From assembly GCA_034422115.1 (NCBI GenBank), contig DAOUJW010000017.1:186001-250000 (forward strand): a stretch of DNA of 64,000 nucleotides, written 5' to 3'. Numbering within the stretch: the first letter of the stretch is position 1; each line of letters starts with the position of its first letter. Below the pieces are notes generated by a model that was not told the origin of the DNA, did not search any database, and saw only the letters and a program-made list of their open reading frames with translations. The DNA is from DAOUJW01 sp034422115 (GTDB lineage Bacteria; Chloroflexota; Dehalococcoidia; Lucifugimonadales; UBA2985). Shown here one piece after another: positions 7,767-17,015 of this stretch. The position numbers and the translations under genes were made by a program.

Positions 7767-8606
7767 TCAGGCGGAGGGCGCGCCGAACAGCCGGCTCCTG
7801 CTGCCGTGAAGGTAGTGGGAGGCGATGAAGCTCAGGGGCTTGCGGGCCGTTGCAAAGTGGTCTTTGAGCAGGCGGAAGACCCCGGACAGCCCCAGGGGTT
7901 GAGCGGCGGCGTGCTCCTCCGCCAGGCCGTAGAACTGCCTGCCCTGGGCTTCGTAGTCCTCCAGGGTTCGGCGAACGCGGTCGGAGACGGCGGAGCGCAT
8001 CCGGTCGGGTACCGAGTATCGGACGGCGGGCGCGGCGAATTCGGGGAAGACGCCGGAGATGAAGAGACACACGTCGGCAATGCGCTTGTAGTAGCCGAAG
8101 CGCTGCTCCGGGTCGGCGGTGGCGCATAGTCGCACCAGGCTGTCGACGTCCATGTCGTTGTAGACGACGCGCCTCCGGATGCCGCGACGGATTCGCACCG
8201 GCACTGCGTAGCTGTTGATGCGGGTGAAGGAGGCGAGCATGTGGGCCAGGTAGTCAAGCACGCCGTGGATGGAGAGGAACCTGACGACCTCCGGCGTGTC
8301 AAAGACGGGGAGGTCGGCGCGGCCGTCCCGCTCCACGGTGTAGCCAGCCGTCTCCAGGTCACGGAGGGACTGCCTGAGCAACACCTCGAAGTAGAGGGCA
8401 GGGGAGACCCTCAGGAACGTCTCCTCGTCTGCGGTCAGGCGCTGGAACACCTTCTCATCTCCCAGGAGGGCTGCGCGGAACTGCTCGTCTTCTTCTATGA
8501 GGAGCTTGAGGCGGTCCTTGTCCGCGGCGTCTGGGGTGGTCTCACCCACGATGAAGTCGAGGTCGGTGTCCGTGAGGGAGACCATTCTTGTCTGCGTCTC
8601 CGGCAT
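7767..8606 (-). CDS. Conserved-looking hypothetical protein, 279 residues
   Basis: I do not recognise a named family. The protein is soluble, with no signal peptide or membrane segment, and mostly helical by composition. It has a charged N-terminal region (residues ~1-90) and a central stretch RIRRGIRRRVVYNDMDVDSL. A later segment YYKRIADVCLFISGVFPE resembles a motif I have seen in other bacterial hypothetical proteins (ADxxLFxSGFFPE), but that is weak memory. The start is fixed by a good ribosome-binding site (AGGAG six bases before ATG 8606). Codon use matches neighbouring core genes, so it is a real gene. It is upstream of the cyclophilin gene on the same strand. Confidence 0.75.
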   Translation of the reverse strand: MPETQTRMVSLTDTDLDFIVGETTPDAADKDRLKLLIEEDEQFRAALLGDEKVFQRLTADEETFLRVSPALYFEVLLRQSLRDLETAGYTVERDGRADLPVFDTPEVVRFLSIHGVLDYLAHMLASFTRINSYAVPVRIRRGIRRRVVYNDMDVDSLVRLCATADPEQRFGYYKRIADVCLFISGVFPEFAAPAVRYSVPDRMRSAVSDRVRRTLEDYEAQGRQFYGLAEEHAAAQPLGLSGVFRLLKDHFATARKPLSFIASHYLHGSRSRLFGAPSA

Positions 8607-8650
8607 ATTTCGTCTCCTACGTGGTTCTCCTACCGCCCCGCCCCACCTGG

Positions 8651-8773
8651 ATTCCTGCCTCCGCAGGAATGGTTGGTTGCTGAGCGGGAGCATCATCGTC
8701 TCGTCATTCCCGTGAAAACGGGAATCTATCCCTATCTTTCACAGGCGTCCTGGATTCCGGCTTCCGCCGGAAT
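8651..8773. repeat. Three palindromic extragenic repeats between an unknown gene and acnA
   Basis: Units at 8651-8670 (ATTCCTGC/GCAGGAAT), 8706-8725 (ATTCCCGT/ACGGGAAT) and 8754-8773 (ATTCCGGC/GCCGGAAT). Each has an 8-bp perfect stem and a 4-base loop. The stem sequence differs but stays paired in all three. They occupy the divergent intergenic region 8607-8884, which has no gene. Confidence 0.8.
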
Positions 8774-8830
8774 GACGGTGCGGCGTACCTGCTGCCCACT
8801 GCTCCTGCTCTGGCATACTCACCCCGCCTG

Positions 8831-8839
8831 TGGCATAAT
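8831..8839 (+). promoter_or_regulatory. Extended -10 promoter candidate for acnA
   Basis: TGG followed by CATAAT (8834-8839), with CTGGCA 18 bases upstream as a weak -35. The same string TGTGGCATAAT precedes the MFS gene at 29.58 kb. It would start the acnA transcript about 40 bases before the ATG. Confidence 0.4.
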
Positions 8840-8884
8840 CTTAACACGTAAACATAGACCACTCTATAGGGGGATTTCGCATAA

Positions 8885-11560
8885 ATGAGCACACAGAACC
8901 TTCAACAGAAAGCACACTCCACGCTGGACACCGCGCTGGGGGGCGTGGGCTACTCGCGACTTGCGGCGCTGGAGGAGGAGGGCCTTATCAACCTGTCCAG
9001 GCTGCCCTTCTCCATACGAGTGCTGCTTGAGAACGCCCTGCGGAACATGGACGGCTACCTTGTGACGGAAGAGGACGTGATGGCCGTCGCCAACTGGGAC
9101 CCGAAGGCGCAGTCGGCCCGGGAGTTCCCCTTCATGCCGTCCCGCGTTCTCATGCAGGACTTCACGGGCGTCCCGGCGGTCGTGGACCTGGCTGCCATGC
9201 GCTCCGCCATCGCCAGGGCCGGCGGCGACCACAACAAGGTCAACCCCATTGTGCCCGTCGACCTTGTGATCGACCACTCCGTGCAGGTCGACTACTTTGG
9301 CGTTCCCACCGCGTTCCAGCTGAACGTGGAGCGGGAGTTCGAGCGTAACACGGAGCGGTACACCTTCCTGCGATGGGCGCAGAAGGCCTTCGACAACTTC
9401 TCGGTCGTGCCGCCGGGGACGGGCATTGTCCACCAGGTCAACCTGGAGTACCTGGCCACGGTGGTCGACTCGCGGGACTCAGGCTCAGGGCTGATGGCCT
9501 TCCCAGATACAGTCGTCGGCACCGACTCTCACACCACCATGATCAACGGGCTGAGCGTGCTTGGCTGGGGCGTCGGCGGCATTGAGGCGGAGGCCGTGTT
9601 GCTGGGCCAGCCCTACTACATGCAGCTGCCGGAGGTCATCGGCTTCAAGCTCACGGGCGCGCTGCGAGAGGGCGTCACGGCCACGGACCTGGTGCTCACG
9701 GTGACCCAGATCCTTCGAGAGAGGGGCGTCGTTGAGAAGTTCGTGGAGTTCTACGGCACGGGGCTGAGCAACCTGCCCCTGCCGGACAGGGCCACCATCG
9801 CCAACATGTCACCGGAGTACGGGGCGACTTGCGGCTTCTTCCCCATCGACGCCGTTACGCTGGAGTACCTGCGTGGCACCGGGCGGGACGCCGGGCAGGT
9901 CGAGCTAGTCGAGCGGTACGCCAAGGCCCAGGGCCTGTTCCGCACCGACGACACGCCTGACCCGGTGTACACCGACACCCTGGAGCTGGACATGGGAGAC
10001 GTCATTCCGAGCCTGGCGGGCCCCAAGCGGCCCCAGGACAGGGTGGTGCTGAGCCAGATGCGGGACGCCTTCCACTCCAACTTTGGGGAGCAGGGCAACG
10101 CCGCCAGCCTGACGCTGGACGGCCAGGAGGAGTCACTGGAGGACGGCAAGGTGGTCATAGCGGCCATCACAAGCTGCACCAACACCTCCAACCCGTCGGT
10201 GATGGTGGGCTCCGGGCTGCTGGCGAAGAAGGCCGTCGAGCGGGGCCTGACCCGCAAACCCTGGGTGAAGACCAGCATGGCCCCCGGCTCCCAGGTGGTC
10301 ACCGACTACATGGACTCCGCCGGGCTGACCTCGTACCTGGAGGACCTGGGGTTCCACACCGTCGGCTACGGCTGCACCACGTGCATCGGCAACAGCGGGC
10401 CGCTGCCGGACCCGGTGTCGGACGCCATCAAGGAGGGCGACCTGGCCGTGGCCGCCGTGCTCAGCGGCAACCGCAACTTCGAGGGCCGGGTGCACGCGGA
10501 CGTCAAGGCCAACTACCTTGCTTCGCCCATGCTGGTCGTGGCCTACGCCCTGGCCGGCACCGTGGATATCGACCTCACCAACGAGCCACTGGGGCAGGAC
10601 AGCGGCGGGAATCCCGTCTACCTGCAGGACATCTGGCCCAGCCAGTCGGAGATCCGGGAGACCGTTGCCAGCTCCCTCAACCCGGACATGTTCAAGGACC
10701 GCTACGGCAACGTCTCCGTTGGCCCGGACGAGTGGAGCAAGCTGCCCGTGCCTGAGGGCGACCTGTACCTGTGGGACGAGGCCTCCACCTACATCCAGGA
10801 GGTGCCCTTCTTCAAGGACTTCAGCGGCGATATCGACGAGCCGACGGACATCAACGGCGCGCACGTCCTGGTGATGCTGGGCGACTCCATCACGACCGAC
10901 CACATTTCGCCCGCGGGCGCGATACCCCTGAGCCGACCGGCCGGGCAGTTCCTGGTCGACAAGGGCGTGCAGCAGCGCGACTTCAACACCTTCGGCGCAC
11001 GCCGGGGCAACCACGAGGTGATGATGCGCGGAACCTTCGGCAACGTGCGACTTCGGAACGGCGTCACCCCCGACAAGGAGGGCGACTGGACAATCTACTT
11101 CCCCGAAAAGGAAGAGACCAGTATCTACGAGGCGGGTGAGAAGTACCAGGCCGCAGGCATCCCGACCATTGTGCTGGCGGGCCGGGAGTACGGAGCGGGC
11201 AGCTCCCGGGACTGGGCGGCCAAGGGCCCCAACCTCTTGGGCGTGAAGGCGGCCATCGCCGAGAGCTACGAGCGCATCCATCGCAGCAACCTCATCGGCA
11301 TGGGCGTGCTGCCGTTGCAGTTCAAGCCGGGAGACAGCGCCGCAAGCCTGGGGCTGACGGGCCGCGAGACCTTCGACATCACGGGCATCACCGAGGGCCT
11401 CAAGCCGGGGCAGGACGTCCAGGTGCGGGCGGTCCGGGAGGACGGCAGCGCGCTGGAATTCAGCGTTCTCTCCCGCATAGACACGCAGGTTGAGGTGGAC
11501 TACTACCGCAACGGCGGCGTGCTGCACACCGTCCTGCGCCGTATGCTGCGGGAGGGGTAG
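8885..11560 (+). CDS. acnA: Aconitate hydratase A
   Basis: An 891-residue [4Fe-4S] enzyme of the TCA cycle that isomerises citrate to isocitrate through cis-aconitate. It has the AcnA/IRP-type layout: GTDSHTTMINGLSVLGWGVGGIEAE-type region early, first cluster cysteine in SCTNTSNPSVM, the other two in GCTTCIGNSG, then a swivelling C-terminal domain with GDSITTDHISPAG and the substrate loop GAGSSRDWAAKG. Length is normal for AcnA. It is monocistronic in appearance, with its own promoter candidate and an unrelated small gene downstream. Long frames on the opposite strand here are codon-bias shadows. Confidence 0.96.
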   Translation: MSTQNLQQKAHSTLDTALGGVGYSRLAALEEEGLINLSRLPFSIRVLLENALRNMDGYLVTEEDVMAVANWDPKAQSAREFPFMPSRVLMQDFTGVPAVVDLAAMRSAIARAGGDHNKVNPIVPVDLVIDHSVQVDYFGVPTAFQLNVEREFERNTERYTFLRWAQKAFDNFSVVPPGTGIVHQVNLEYLATVVDSRDSGSGLMAFPDTVVGTDSHTTMINGLSVLGWGVGGIEAEAVLLGQPYYMQLPEVIGFKLTGALREGVTATDLVLTVTQILRERGVVEKFVEFYGTGLSNLPLPDRATIANMSPEYGATCGFFPIDAVTLEYLRGTGRDAGQVELVERYAKAQGLFRTDDTPDPVYTDTLELDMGDVIPSLAGPKRPQDRVVLSQMRDAFHSNFGEQGNAASLTLDGQEESLEDGKVVIAAITSCTNTSNPSVMVGSGLLAKKAVERGLTRKPWVKTSMAPGSQVVTDYMDSAGLTSYLEDLGFHTVGYGCTTCIGNSGPLPDPVSDAIKEGDLAVAAVLSGNRNFEGRVHADVKANYLASPMLVVAYALAGTVDIDLTNEPLGQDSGGNPVYLQDIWPSQSEIRETVASSLNPDMFKDRYGNVSVGPDEWSKLPVPEGDLYLWDEASTYIQEVPFFKDFSGDIDEPTDINGAHVLVMLGDSITTDHISPAGAIPLSRPAGQFLVDKGVQQRDFNTFGARRGNHEVMMRGTFGNVRLRNGVTPDKEGDWTIYFPEKEETSIYEAGEKYQAAGIPTIVLAGREYGAGSSRDWAAKGPNLLGVKAAIAESYERIHRSNLIGMGVLPLQFKPGDSAASLGLTGRETFDITGITEGLKPGQDVQVRAVREDGSALEFSVLSRIDTQVEVDYYRNGGVLHTVLRRMLREG

Positions 11561-11809
11561 GGGGCGCGGATGCCTTATTGGATGTACAGCGATCAGCCGA
11601 CAAATAAGTCGAAAATCCATAAGGCTACCTGTCGTTGGGTCCAAAGCCGCAAGAGTACTCGCAAGCCCAATAACTGGTGGCACGGACCTTATGAGCGCAT
11701 AGAACTGGCTGAATCCAGCTTGCAGAACATTGGGGCAGTGAGTAATTGCGGGCATTGCCGTCCGCAAGGCCGAAGTTCTGCCAAGGTGAGAGTAGCCAAG
11801 CGTTCTGAA
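11561..11809. other. Short intergenic stretch after acnA
   Basis: No gene, hairpin or promoter that I can support. An open frame runs through it into the next gene, but its residues (Lys, Trp and Asn rich) do not look like protein of this genome. Confidence 0.4.
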
Positions 11810-12184
11810 GTGGGAGCGACTCACTTACAAGTCACCGTTCGCAACATGGCAGAGCCGGAACGAACGTGGGAGGGCCTCTTCCGGGTGGATACCGGCATCA
11901 CAGACTGCATGGTGCCCAGGCAGTATCTGGAGGCAATTGGCATTGTGCCTCAAGGACAGCGCCTCTACGAGTTGGCCGATGGCAAGTCGGTTCGCTTTGA
12001 CATAGCGGCGGCGCGTGTGGAGTTCATGGGTGAATTCGTGGGCACCACGATCATATTTGGAGACGAAGGCTCAGAGCCGCTATTGGGAGTCACCGCGCTG
12101 GAGTCGGCGGGGATAGAGGTGGACCCGCGCAACGAGACCCTCAAGAGGCTGCCGGCGGTGCGGCTGAAGGGGGTTAGGGGGTAG
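11810..12184 (+). CDS. Small retropepsin-like aspartyl protease domain protein
   Basis: About 124 residues, one domain. The opening THLQVTVRNMAEPERTWEGL leads into the aspartyl protease motif FRVDTGITDCMVP, and a later strand is LLGVTALESAGIEVDP. This is the clan AA single-domain fold that acts as a dimer, one catalytic aspartate (in DTG) per chain. The start is uncertain: I chose GTG 11810 because family members begin just before the THxxVTV strand, but no strong ribosome-binding site is visible. Substrate unknown. It sits just upstream of a toxin-antitoxin pair, though nothing shows that it belongs with them. A second, divergent member is at 24.8 kb. Confidence 0.65.
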   Translation: MGATHLQVTVRNMAEPERTWEGLFRVDTGITDCMVPRQYLEAIGIVPQGQRLYELADGKSVRFDIAAARVEFMGEFVGTTIIFGDEGSEPLLGVTALESAGIEVDPRNETLKRLPAVRLKGVRG

Positions 12185-12209
12185 GGGGGCACGCTTCACC
12201 CCTCCAGCG

Positions 12210-12242
12210 CTGACAGGAAGCGTGGAGCATGCGTGGTATAAT
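12210..12242 (+). promoter_or_regulatory. Extended -10 promoter for the AF2212-like/PIN pair
   Basis: TGG then a perfect TATAAT at 12237-12242. CTGACA at 12210-12215 resembles a -35 but with a 21-base spacer, so the extended -10 probably dominates. It precedes the antitoxin ATG (12301) by about 58 bases. Confidence 0.5.
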
Positions 12243-12300
12243 GAGTGCAGGGACATCGCCGGAGGCTTGGGGCGCAACGCAGTCGATGAGAGGACCGGAG

Positions 12301-12570
12301 ATGATAGCGAGCGTGAAGGCCAGATTTACAAACGGCATTCTGATGCCTTTGGAGCCGCTTGACCTGGAGGAGGGCCAGGAGGTGGTGGTGTCGGTTGAGG
12401 AGATGCCAGGGGAGATCGAAAATCGGAAGGAGGGTCCCCTGTCGCGCATACTCCGCAAGGTCCAGGAACGCCAGGCGGAGCTACCCACTGACGTATGGGA
12501 CGGTCTACCCACAGACCTCGTCAAGAACAAGAAACACTACCTGTATGGCCATCCCAAGGAAGAGGAGTGA
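12301..12570 (+). CDS. AF2212-like (DUF104) antitoxin
   Basis: An 89-residue protein whose first ~45 residues match the AF2212-like antitoxin domain: VKARFTNGILMPLEPLDLEEGQEV followed by a short beta strand. The C-terminal half is charged and ends with KKHYLYGHPKEEE, probably the part that wraps the toxin. The start is ATG 12301, just after GAGAGGACCGGAG; longer frames run through the promoter. It overlaps the PIN toxin gene by 4 bp (GTGA), the classic antitoxin-first arrangement. Regulation by the toxin-antitoxin complex is typical of such pairs and is inferred here. Confidence 0.8.
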   Translation: MIASVKARFTNGILMPLEPLDLEEGQEVVVSVEEMPGEIENRKEGPLSRILRKVQERQAELPTDVWDGLPTDLVKNKKHYLYGHPKEEE

Positions 12571-12998
12571 TACAAAGACGGACCCTCTTTGCGGATTCTG
12601 GCTATTGGGTTGCCCTCTTGTATCCTAGAGACCAGCATCACGCTAGGGCGACGGTTGTAGCTGCGGAGTTGGGGGAAGCTTCAATTGTGACAACTCAGAT
12701 GGCGCTGACAGAATCGTTCAATGCCATGACAAGGATGGGCGAGAGCGGGCGGCGCCAAGTTGCTCAACTGCTGGAAGACCTTGAGAACGACCCAGACGTC
12801 GAAATCATCCCCCAGACAGACGCCCAGTTCAAGGCTGCGGTGGAGCGGTACGCCGCGCGCAGCGACCAGACGTGGAGCCTTACGGACTGCGCGAGCTTCT
12901 TGGTGATGGAAGAGCGCGGCATCAGCGAGGCGCTGGCCTACGACCGGGACTTTGAGCAGGCAGGATTCGTCGCTCTGCTGAGAGAGGGCCAGGAATAA
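12567..12998 (+). CDS. PIN-domain toxin (VapC-like ribonuclease)
   Basis: About 143 residues forming one PIN domain. The acidic residues expected at the metal site are visible: Asp in FADSGYWVAL, Glu in TESFNAM, Asp in WSLTDCASF, and Asp in AYDRDFEQAGF near the end. Such toxins cleave RNA when freed from the antitoxin. Translation likely begins at GTG 12567, which overlaps the antitoxin stop codon (GTGA), implying coupled translation. The frame can be extended upstream, but those residues lie inside the antitoxin gene. All four acidic positions are intact, so it is probably active. Confidence 0.82.
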   Translation: MIQRRTLFADSGYWVALLYPRDQHHARATVVAAELGEASIVTTQMALTESFNAMTRMGESGRRQVAQLLEDLENDPDVEIIPQTDAQFKAAVERYAARSDQTWSLTDCASFLVMEERGISEALAYDRDFEQAGFVALLREGQE

Positions 12999-13031
12999 CG
13001 CTAACCTCTGCGCTTTTGTCCAGGGCCACCC

Positions 13032-13289
13032 TCATGCCGGAGCGGAGCCAGTCTCAGCCCGGTACTCCTCCACCAGTTGCGCCACGTCCTCCGGCCCAAG
13101 GCCGCGTTCCCTGGCCCGCTGCTCTCCGTAGCTGAGCTGCTCCCTCCACTCACAATCTGCGATGTAACGGAGGAGCGCTTCCCGAAGAAACTCGCTTCTG
13201 GTGCGGCCTTGCCGCTTCGTTAACTCATCTACCCTGCCTACCATCTCCGGAGACATTGAGAAAGTGATTGTCCTTGTTACGCGTGGCAT
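13032..13289 (-). CDS. Ribbon-helix-helix (CopG/MazE-type) DNA-binding protein
   Basis: An 85-residue protein starting with the ribbon-helix-helix fold: TRTITFSMSPEMVGRVDEL, then TRSEFLREALLRYI. The second half is acidic and helical (residues ~50-85), as in antitoxins that neutralise a partner toxin. The ribosome-binding site AAGAGGA lies seven bases before ATG 13289. No toxin gene follows on this strand; the next gene (PIN toxin) is convergent and already has its own antitoxin. It is therefore either an orphan antitoxin or a stand-alone regulator. It is divergent from thrC. Confidence 0.75.
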   Translation of the reverse strand: MPRVTRTITFSMSPEMVGRVDELTKRQGRTRSEFLREALLRYIADCEWREQLSYGEQRARERGLGPEDVAQLVEEYRAETGSAPA

Positions 13290-13402
13290 ATCTGATTCCT
13301 CTTAATAAGCCTTACAGGGATAGTGCGTCACGAGCACATTTCTGTCAACTGGCTGTTGTCCTATCGTCAGTGCTCCATATGCGCGTCTGCCGCGCCCTCT
13401 CC

Positions 13403-13431
13403 TTGACAACCCTATGCGCCTCTTGTAACAT
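13403..13431 (+). promoter_or_regulatory. Sigma70-type promoter for thrC-NIL-cysO
   Basis: A perfect TTGACA (13403-13408) and TAACAT (13426-13431) separated by exactly 17 bases. The leader of about 85 nt before thrC contains the palindrome GCGCAATTGCGC at 13460-13471, which could form a small hairpin with an AATT loop. Confidence 0.7.
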
Positions 13432-13521
13432 CAGTCGCAGTCTTAGAGTGGGAGGCTGTGCGCAATTGCGCGGCCTGCTTAGTCAGACGGGCAGAGATGA
13501 ACGGGAGAGTGCCTTCAGCCT

Positions 13522-14748
<1,227 letters not shown>

Positions 14749-14786
14749 GGCCATATGCTGACAGCTTTCCGTTGGAGGAGTAGATA

Positions 14787-15029
14787 ATGGCAACTCGGCG
14801 GGCCAAATTCACCTTTCCCACCGGCTTGATCACCCAGCCGGTCATCTACGACCTGGGGCAGAACTTCCGGGTGGTCACCAACATCCGGCGGGCGGACGTC
14901 CGGGAGGATGTGGGCTGGGTCATACTGGAGCTCGAGGGCGATGAGGATGAGATCGAAAGGGGGCTGGACTGGGTCAACTCCCTCGGCGTGAGGGTGGACC
15001 CGGTAAGCGGAGACGTGGTGGAGAGCTGA
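14787..15029 (+). CDS. NIL-domain protein
   Basis: An 80-residue protein consisting of one NIL domain, the small ligand-binding ferredoxin-like fold named after residues seen at the end of the MetN methionine transporter ATPase. Visible features are the opening strand KFTFPTGLITQPVIYDLG, then VVTNIRRADVREDVGWVILEL and a final DWVNSLGVRVDP. The start is set by GGAGGAGTAGATA before the ATG. Stand-alone or ferredoxin-fused NIL domains occur in homocysteine and sulfur-metabolism clusters. Lying between thrC and a sulfur carrier gene, it may sense or bind a sulfur amino acid; this is inference. Confidence 0.82.
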   Translation: MATRRAKFTFPTGLITQPVIYDLGQNFRVVTNIRRADVREDVGWVILELEGDEDEIERGLDWVNSLGVRVDPVSGDVVES

Positions 15030-15102
15030 GGGCCAAGTCGACGAAAACATAATCGAGCGGCGTTGAGAACCGCTCTTGCCAAGCACGCAGGAGGTTAACA
15101 AG

Positions 15103-15387
15103 ATGAGTGTAGTGGTACGAATTCCGACACCTTTGCGCCGGGCAACCAACGGCCAGGACAAGGCCTCGGCGGAGGGTGACACCCTTGCCAAGATAATTGA
15201 CTCCCTGGAGGCGCAGTACCCGGGCATCAGGGAGAGGCTGTGCGACGAGAGCGGCGACCTGCGCACTTTTGTGAACATCTACGTCAACGGGGAGGACGTG
15301 CGGTTCCTGGAGGGGCTGAACACCGGCGTCAGCGCCGGCGACGAGGTCAGCATTGTGCCTGCGGTGGCCGGCGGCGCCTTCTCTTAG
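15103..15387 (+). CDS. cysO: CysO-like ubiquitin-fold sulfur carrier with masked C terminus
   Basis: A 94-residue MoaD/ThiS-family protein very like mycobacterial CysO: RIPTPLRRATNG, a central FVNIYVNGEDVRFLEGL, and the tail SIVPAVAGGAFS. Sulfur carriers are activated at a C-terminal GlyGly. Here three residues (Ala-Phe-Ser) follow the GG, so a protease of the Mec/JAMM type would have to remove them first. No JAMM protease, CysM or MoeB-type activator lies in the window. The ribosome-binding site GGAGG sits before ATG 15103. It ends the thrC-NIL operon and is followed by two palindromic repeats. The likely role is donating sulfur to cysteine or homocysteine synthesis. Confidence 0.87.
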   Translation: MSVVVRIPTPLRRATNGQDKASAEGDTLAKIIDSLEAQYPGIRERLCDESGDLRTFVNIYVNGEDVRFLEGLNTGVSAGDEVSIVPAVAGGAFS

Positions 15388-15427
15388 AAATCGCTGAATA
15401 AATAAAGCCCATTTCCACTATCTCGTC

Positions 15428-15485
15428 ATTCCTGCGGAAGCAGGAATCTAAAGGATGGGGCAGAGGTTCCTGCTTTCGCAGGAAC
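15428..15485. repeat. Two palindromic extragenic repeats between cysO and tgt
   Basis: Units 15428-15447 (ATTCCTGC-GGAA-GCAGGAAT) and 15466-15485 (GTTCCTGC-TTTC-GCAGGAAC). They lie between two convergent genes and could act as a two-way transcription stop. Confidence 0.8.
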
Positions 15486-15510
15486 GACGTTTCTAAGGGA
15501 TTTCCCAGCT

Positions 15511-16689
15511 TTAGTCGGCTTGGGACTCGCCCCTGCGGCGGGCCTCAAGCCACTTGTCTTTCTGCGAGCGACGGACCTCTTCGTCGGTGGTCCTGTACCC
15601 GCCGATGAAGCTGTCTCTGAAAGCGCCAAAGACGCCGTCGAGGATGGCGCGGCGGGCCTCCTCCAGCAGGCGCATGATGAACCTCAGATTGTGAATGGAG
15701 GCCAGGCGGTAGGCCAGTAGCTCCTTTGCTCTGAAGAGGTGGTGCAGGTAGGCGGCGGAGAAGCTCCGGCACGCGTAGCAGTCGCAGTCCGGATCCAGGG
15801 GAGCGTTCACCTCCCTGAAAGAGGCGTTGGCGACGTTCAGCCGCCCTTGGCGGGTCAGGATTCCGCCGTTGCGGGCTACCCTTGTCGGCAGGGAACAGTC
15901 GAACATGTCCATGCCGCGGGCCATGCACTCCACCAGGTCCTCCGGCGATCCCACGCCCATCAGATAGCGGGGCTTGTCGGCGGGGAGCGTTCCGCCCATC
16001 AGGGACACTATGCGGTACATGTCCGCCTTGGGCTCTCCCACGCTCAGCCCTCCAACGGCGTATCCGTCGAAGTCTATGGAGGTGACGGCGGCGGCGGACT
16101 CAAGGCGCAGGTCGGGCGAGATGCCGCCCTGGACTATGCCGAAGAGTCGCTGGTCGGGGTGCCTGTGGCTCTCCCTGCATCGGGCGGCCCAGCGGTGCGT
16201 CCTGTCCATAGCCTGGCGCATCCGGGTCTCGTCTGCGTCGTGTGGAGCGCACTCGTCCAGCGCCATAGCTATGTCGGCCCCCAGCAGGCCCTGGTACTCG
16301 ATGGCTGCCTCGGGCGTTAGGAAGCGCTCGCTGCCGTCGATATGGGACTGGAAGGTCACGCCGTCCTCGGAGACGCGCTTCAGGCGGCTGAGGCTGAAGG
16401 TCTGGAACCCGCCGCTGTCCGTCAGGATGGGGCCGTCCCACCCCATGAAGGCGTGGAGGCCGCCCATATTGCTGACCAGCCGGACGCCCGGCCTGAGCAT
16501 CAGGTGGTAGGTGTTGGACAGGAGGATGTTTGCGCCCAGCGACGACAGGTCGTCCGGGGCCAGGGCCTTCACCGAGCCGAGGGTGGCCACGGGCATGAAG
16601 GCAGGGGTCTCGACGGGGCCGTGGGCGGTGTGCAGCGTCCCCGTCCGGGCGCTTCCGTCGACGGCGTGTACTTCAAAGTGGTTGGCCAT
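15511..16689 (-). CDS. tgt: tRNA-guanine transglycosylase (queuine tRNA-ribosyltransferase)
   Basis: A 392-residue enzyme that swaps guanine 34 of GUN-anticodon tRNAs for preQ1, a step toward queuosine. Motifs include the catalytic-base region LTDSGGFQ, the substrate region FGIVQGG, the nucleophile region DMFDCSLPTRVARNG, and the zinc site CDCYAC...HLHHLF-like near the C terminus. I start at ATG 16689 (MANHFEVHA), which gives the normal family length. The longer frame to 16845 reads through a dispersed repeat element (CCTGAGCTTGTCGAAGG type) and is not protein. AAGGAG lies about 15 bases upstream, a bit far. No other queuosine genes are nearby. Confidence 0.93.
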   Translation of the reverse strand: MANHFEVHAVDGSARTGTLHTAHGPVETPAFMPVATLGSVKALAPDDLSSLGANILLSNTYHLMLRPGVRLVSNMGGLHAFMGWDGPILTDSGGFQTFSLSRLKRVSEDGVTFQSHIDGSERFLTPEAAIEYQGLLGADIAMALDECAPHDADETRMRQAMDRTHRWAARCRESHRHPDQRLFGIVQGGISPDLRLESAAAVTSIDFDGYAVGGLSVGEPKADMYRIVSLMGGTLPADKPRYLMGVGSPEDLVECMARGMDMFDCSLPTRVARNGGILTRQGRLNVANASFREVNAPLDPDCDCYACRSFSAAYLHHLFRAKELLAYRLASIHNLRFIMRLLEEARRAILDGVFGAFRDSFIGGYRTTDEEVRRSQKDKWLEARRRGESQAD

Positions 16690-16747
16690 TAGAGGCGGGT
16701 GGCGCTCCTTTCCGATATTCCAAAGACGTTTTGCGAATAGCGTATGA

Positions 16748-16844
16748 CACCGCTCATCCTGAGCTTGTCGAAGGAAATGAGCGGTGTAACTGCGCTTGAA
16801 ATCTGCCCGCTCATATGGTTCGACAGGCTCACCATGAGCGGGCA
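16748..16844. repeat. Pair of CCTGAGCTTGTCGAAGG-type inverted repeats
   Basis: Unit 1 (16748-16786) has arms CACCGCTCAT/ATGAGCGGTG around CCTGAGCTTGTCGAAGG. Unit 2 (16804-16844) has arms TGCCCGCTCAT/ATGAGCGGGCA around a loop containing CGACAGGCTCA, nearly the reverse complement of the first loop. Related copies occur at 25.26-25.38 kb. They fill most of the gene-free region 16690-17015 between divergent tgt and osmC. Confidence 0.75.
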
Positions 16845-16848
16845 AGAA

Positions 16849-16861
16849 TTGGTATTGCCAA
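16849..16861. promoter_or_regulatory. Palindrome-like 13-mer upstream of osmC
   Basis: TTGGTATTGCCAA, an imperfect palindrome with TTGG/CCAA ends. Its exact reverse complement occurs at 17551-17563 upstream of the haem-operon regulator. It could be an operator; there is no further support. Confidence 0.25.
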
Positions 16862-17015
16862 CACGCTTCGAGAGTACCCCCTTTGTAACTCTATACCCAC
16901 AAGAGTATAAGGCAGGACGCGGGATGTTAGAAGGACATCGGTTGCAGGTCGGGGCAATAGCCCGTCGGCCTGCTGCGTGCTACGATAAAAGTAGACGAGA
17001 GAACAGGAGAGAAGT

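Noticed and set aside
10133..11824. 563-codon open frame on the minus strand opposite acnA
   Set aside because: Composition is dominated by His, Gly, Val and Leu as expected for the reverse strand of GC-rich coding DNA; it lacks any domain and overlaps a certain aconitase gene.
13432..13521. Leader of thrC as a riboswitch
   Set aside because: It has one hairpin around GCGCAATTGCGC, but no consensus of any riboswitch class or T-box that I can recognise.
16690..16845. Longer N terminus for Tgt
   Set aside because: The added residues come from a dispersed repeat element and are absent from the family; ATG 16689 gives the standard length.
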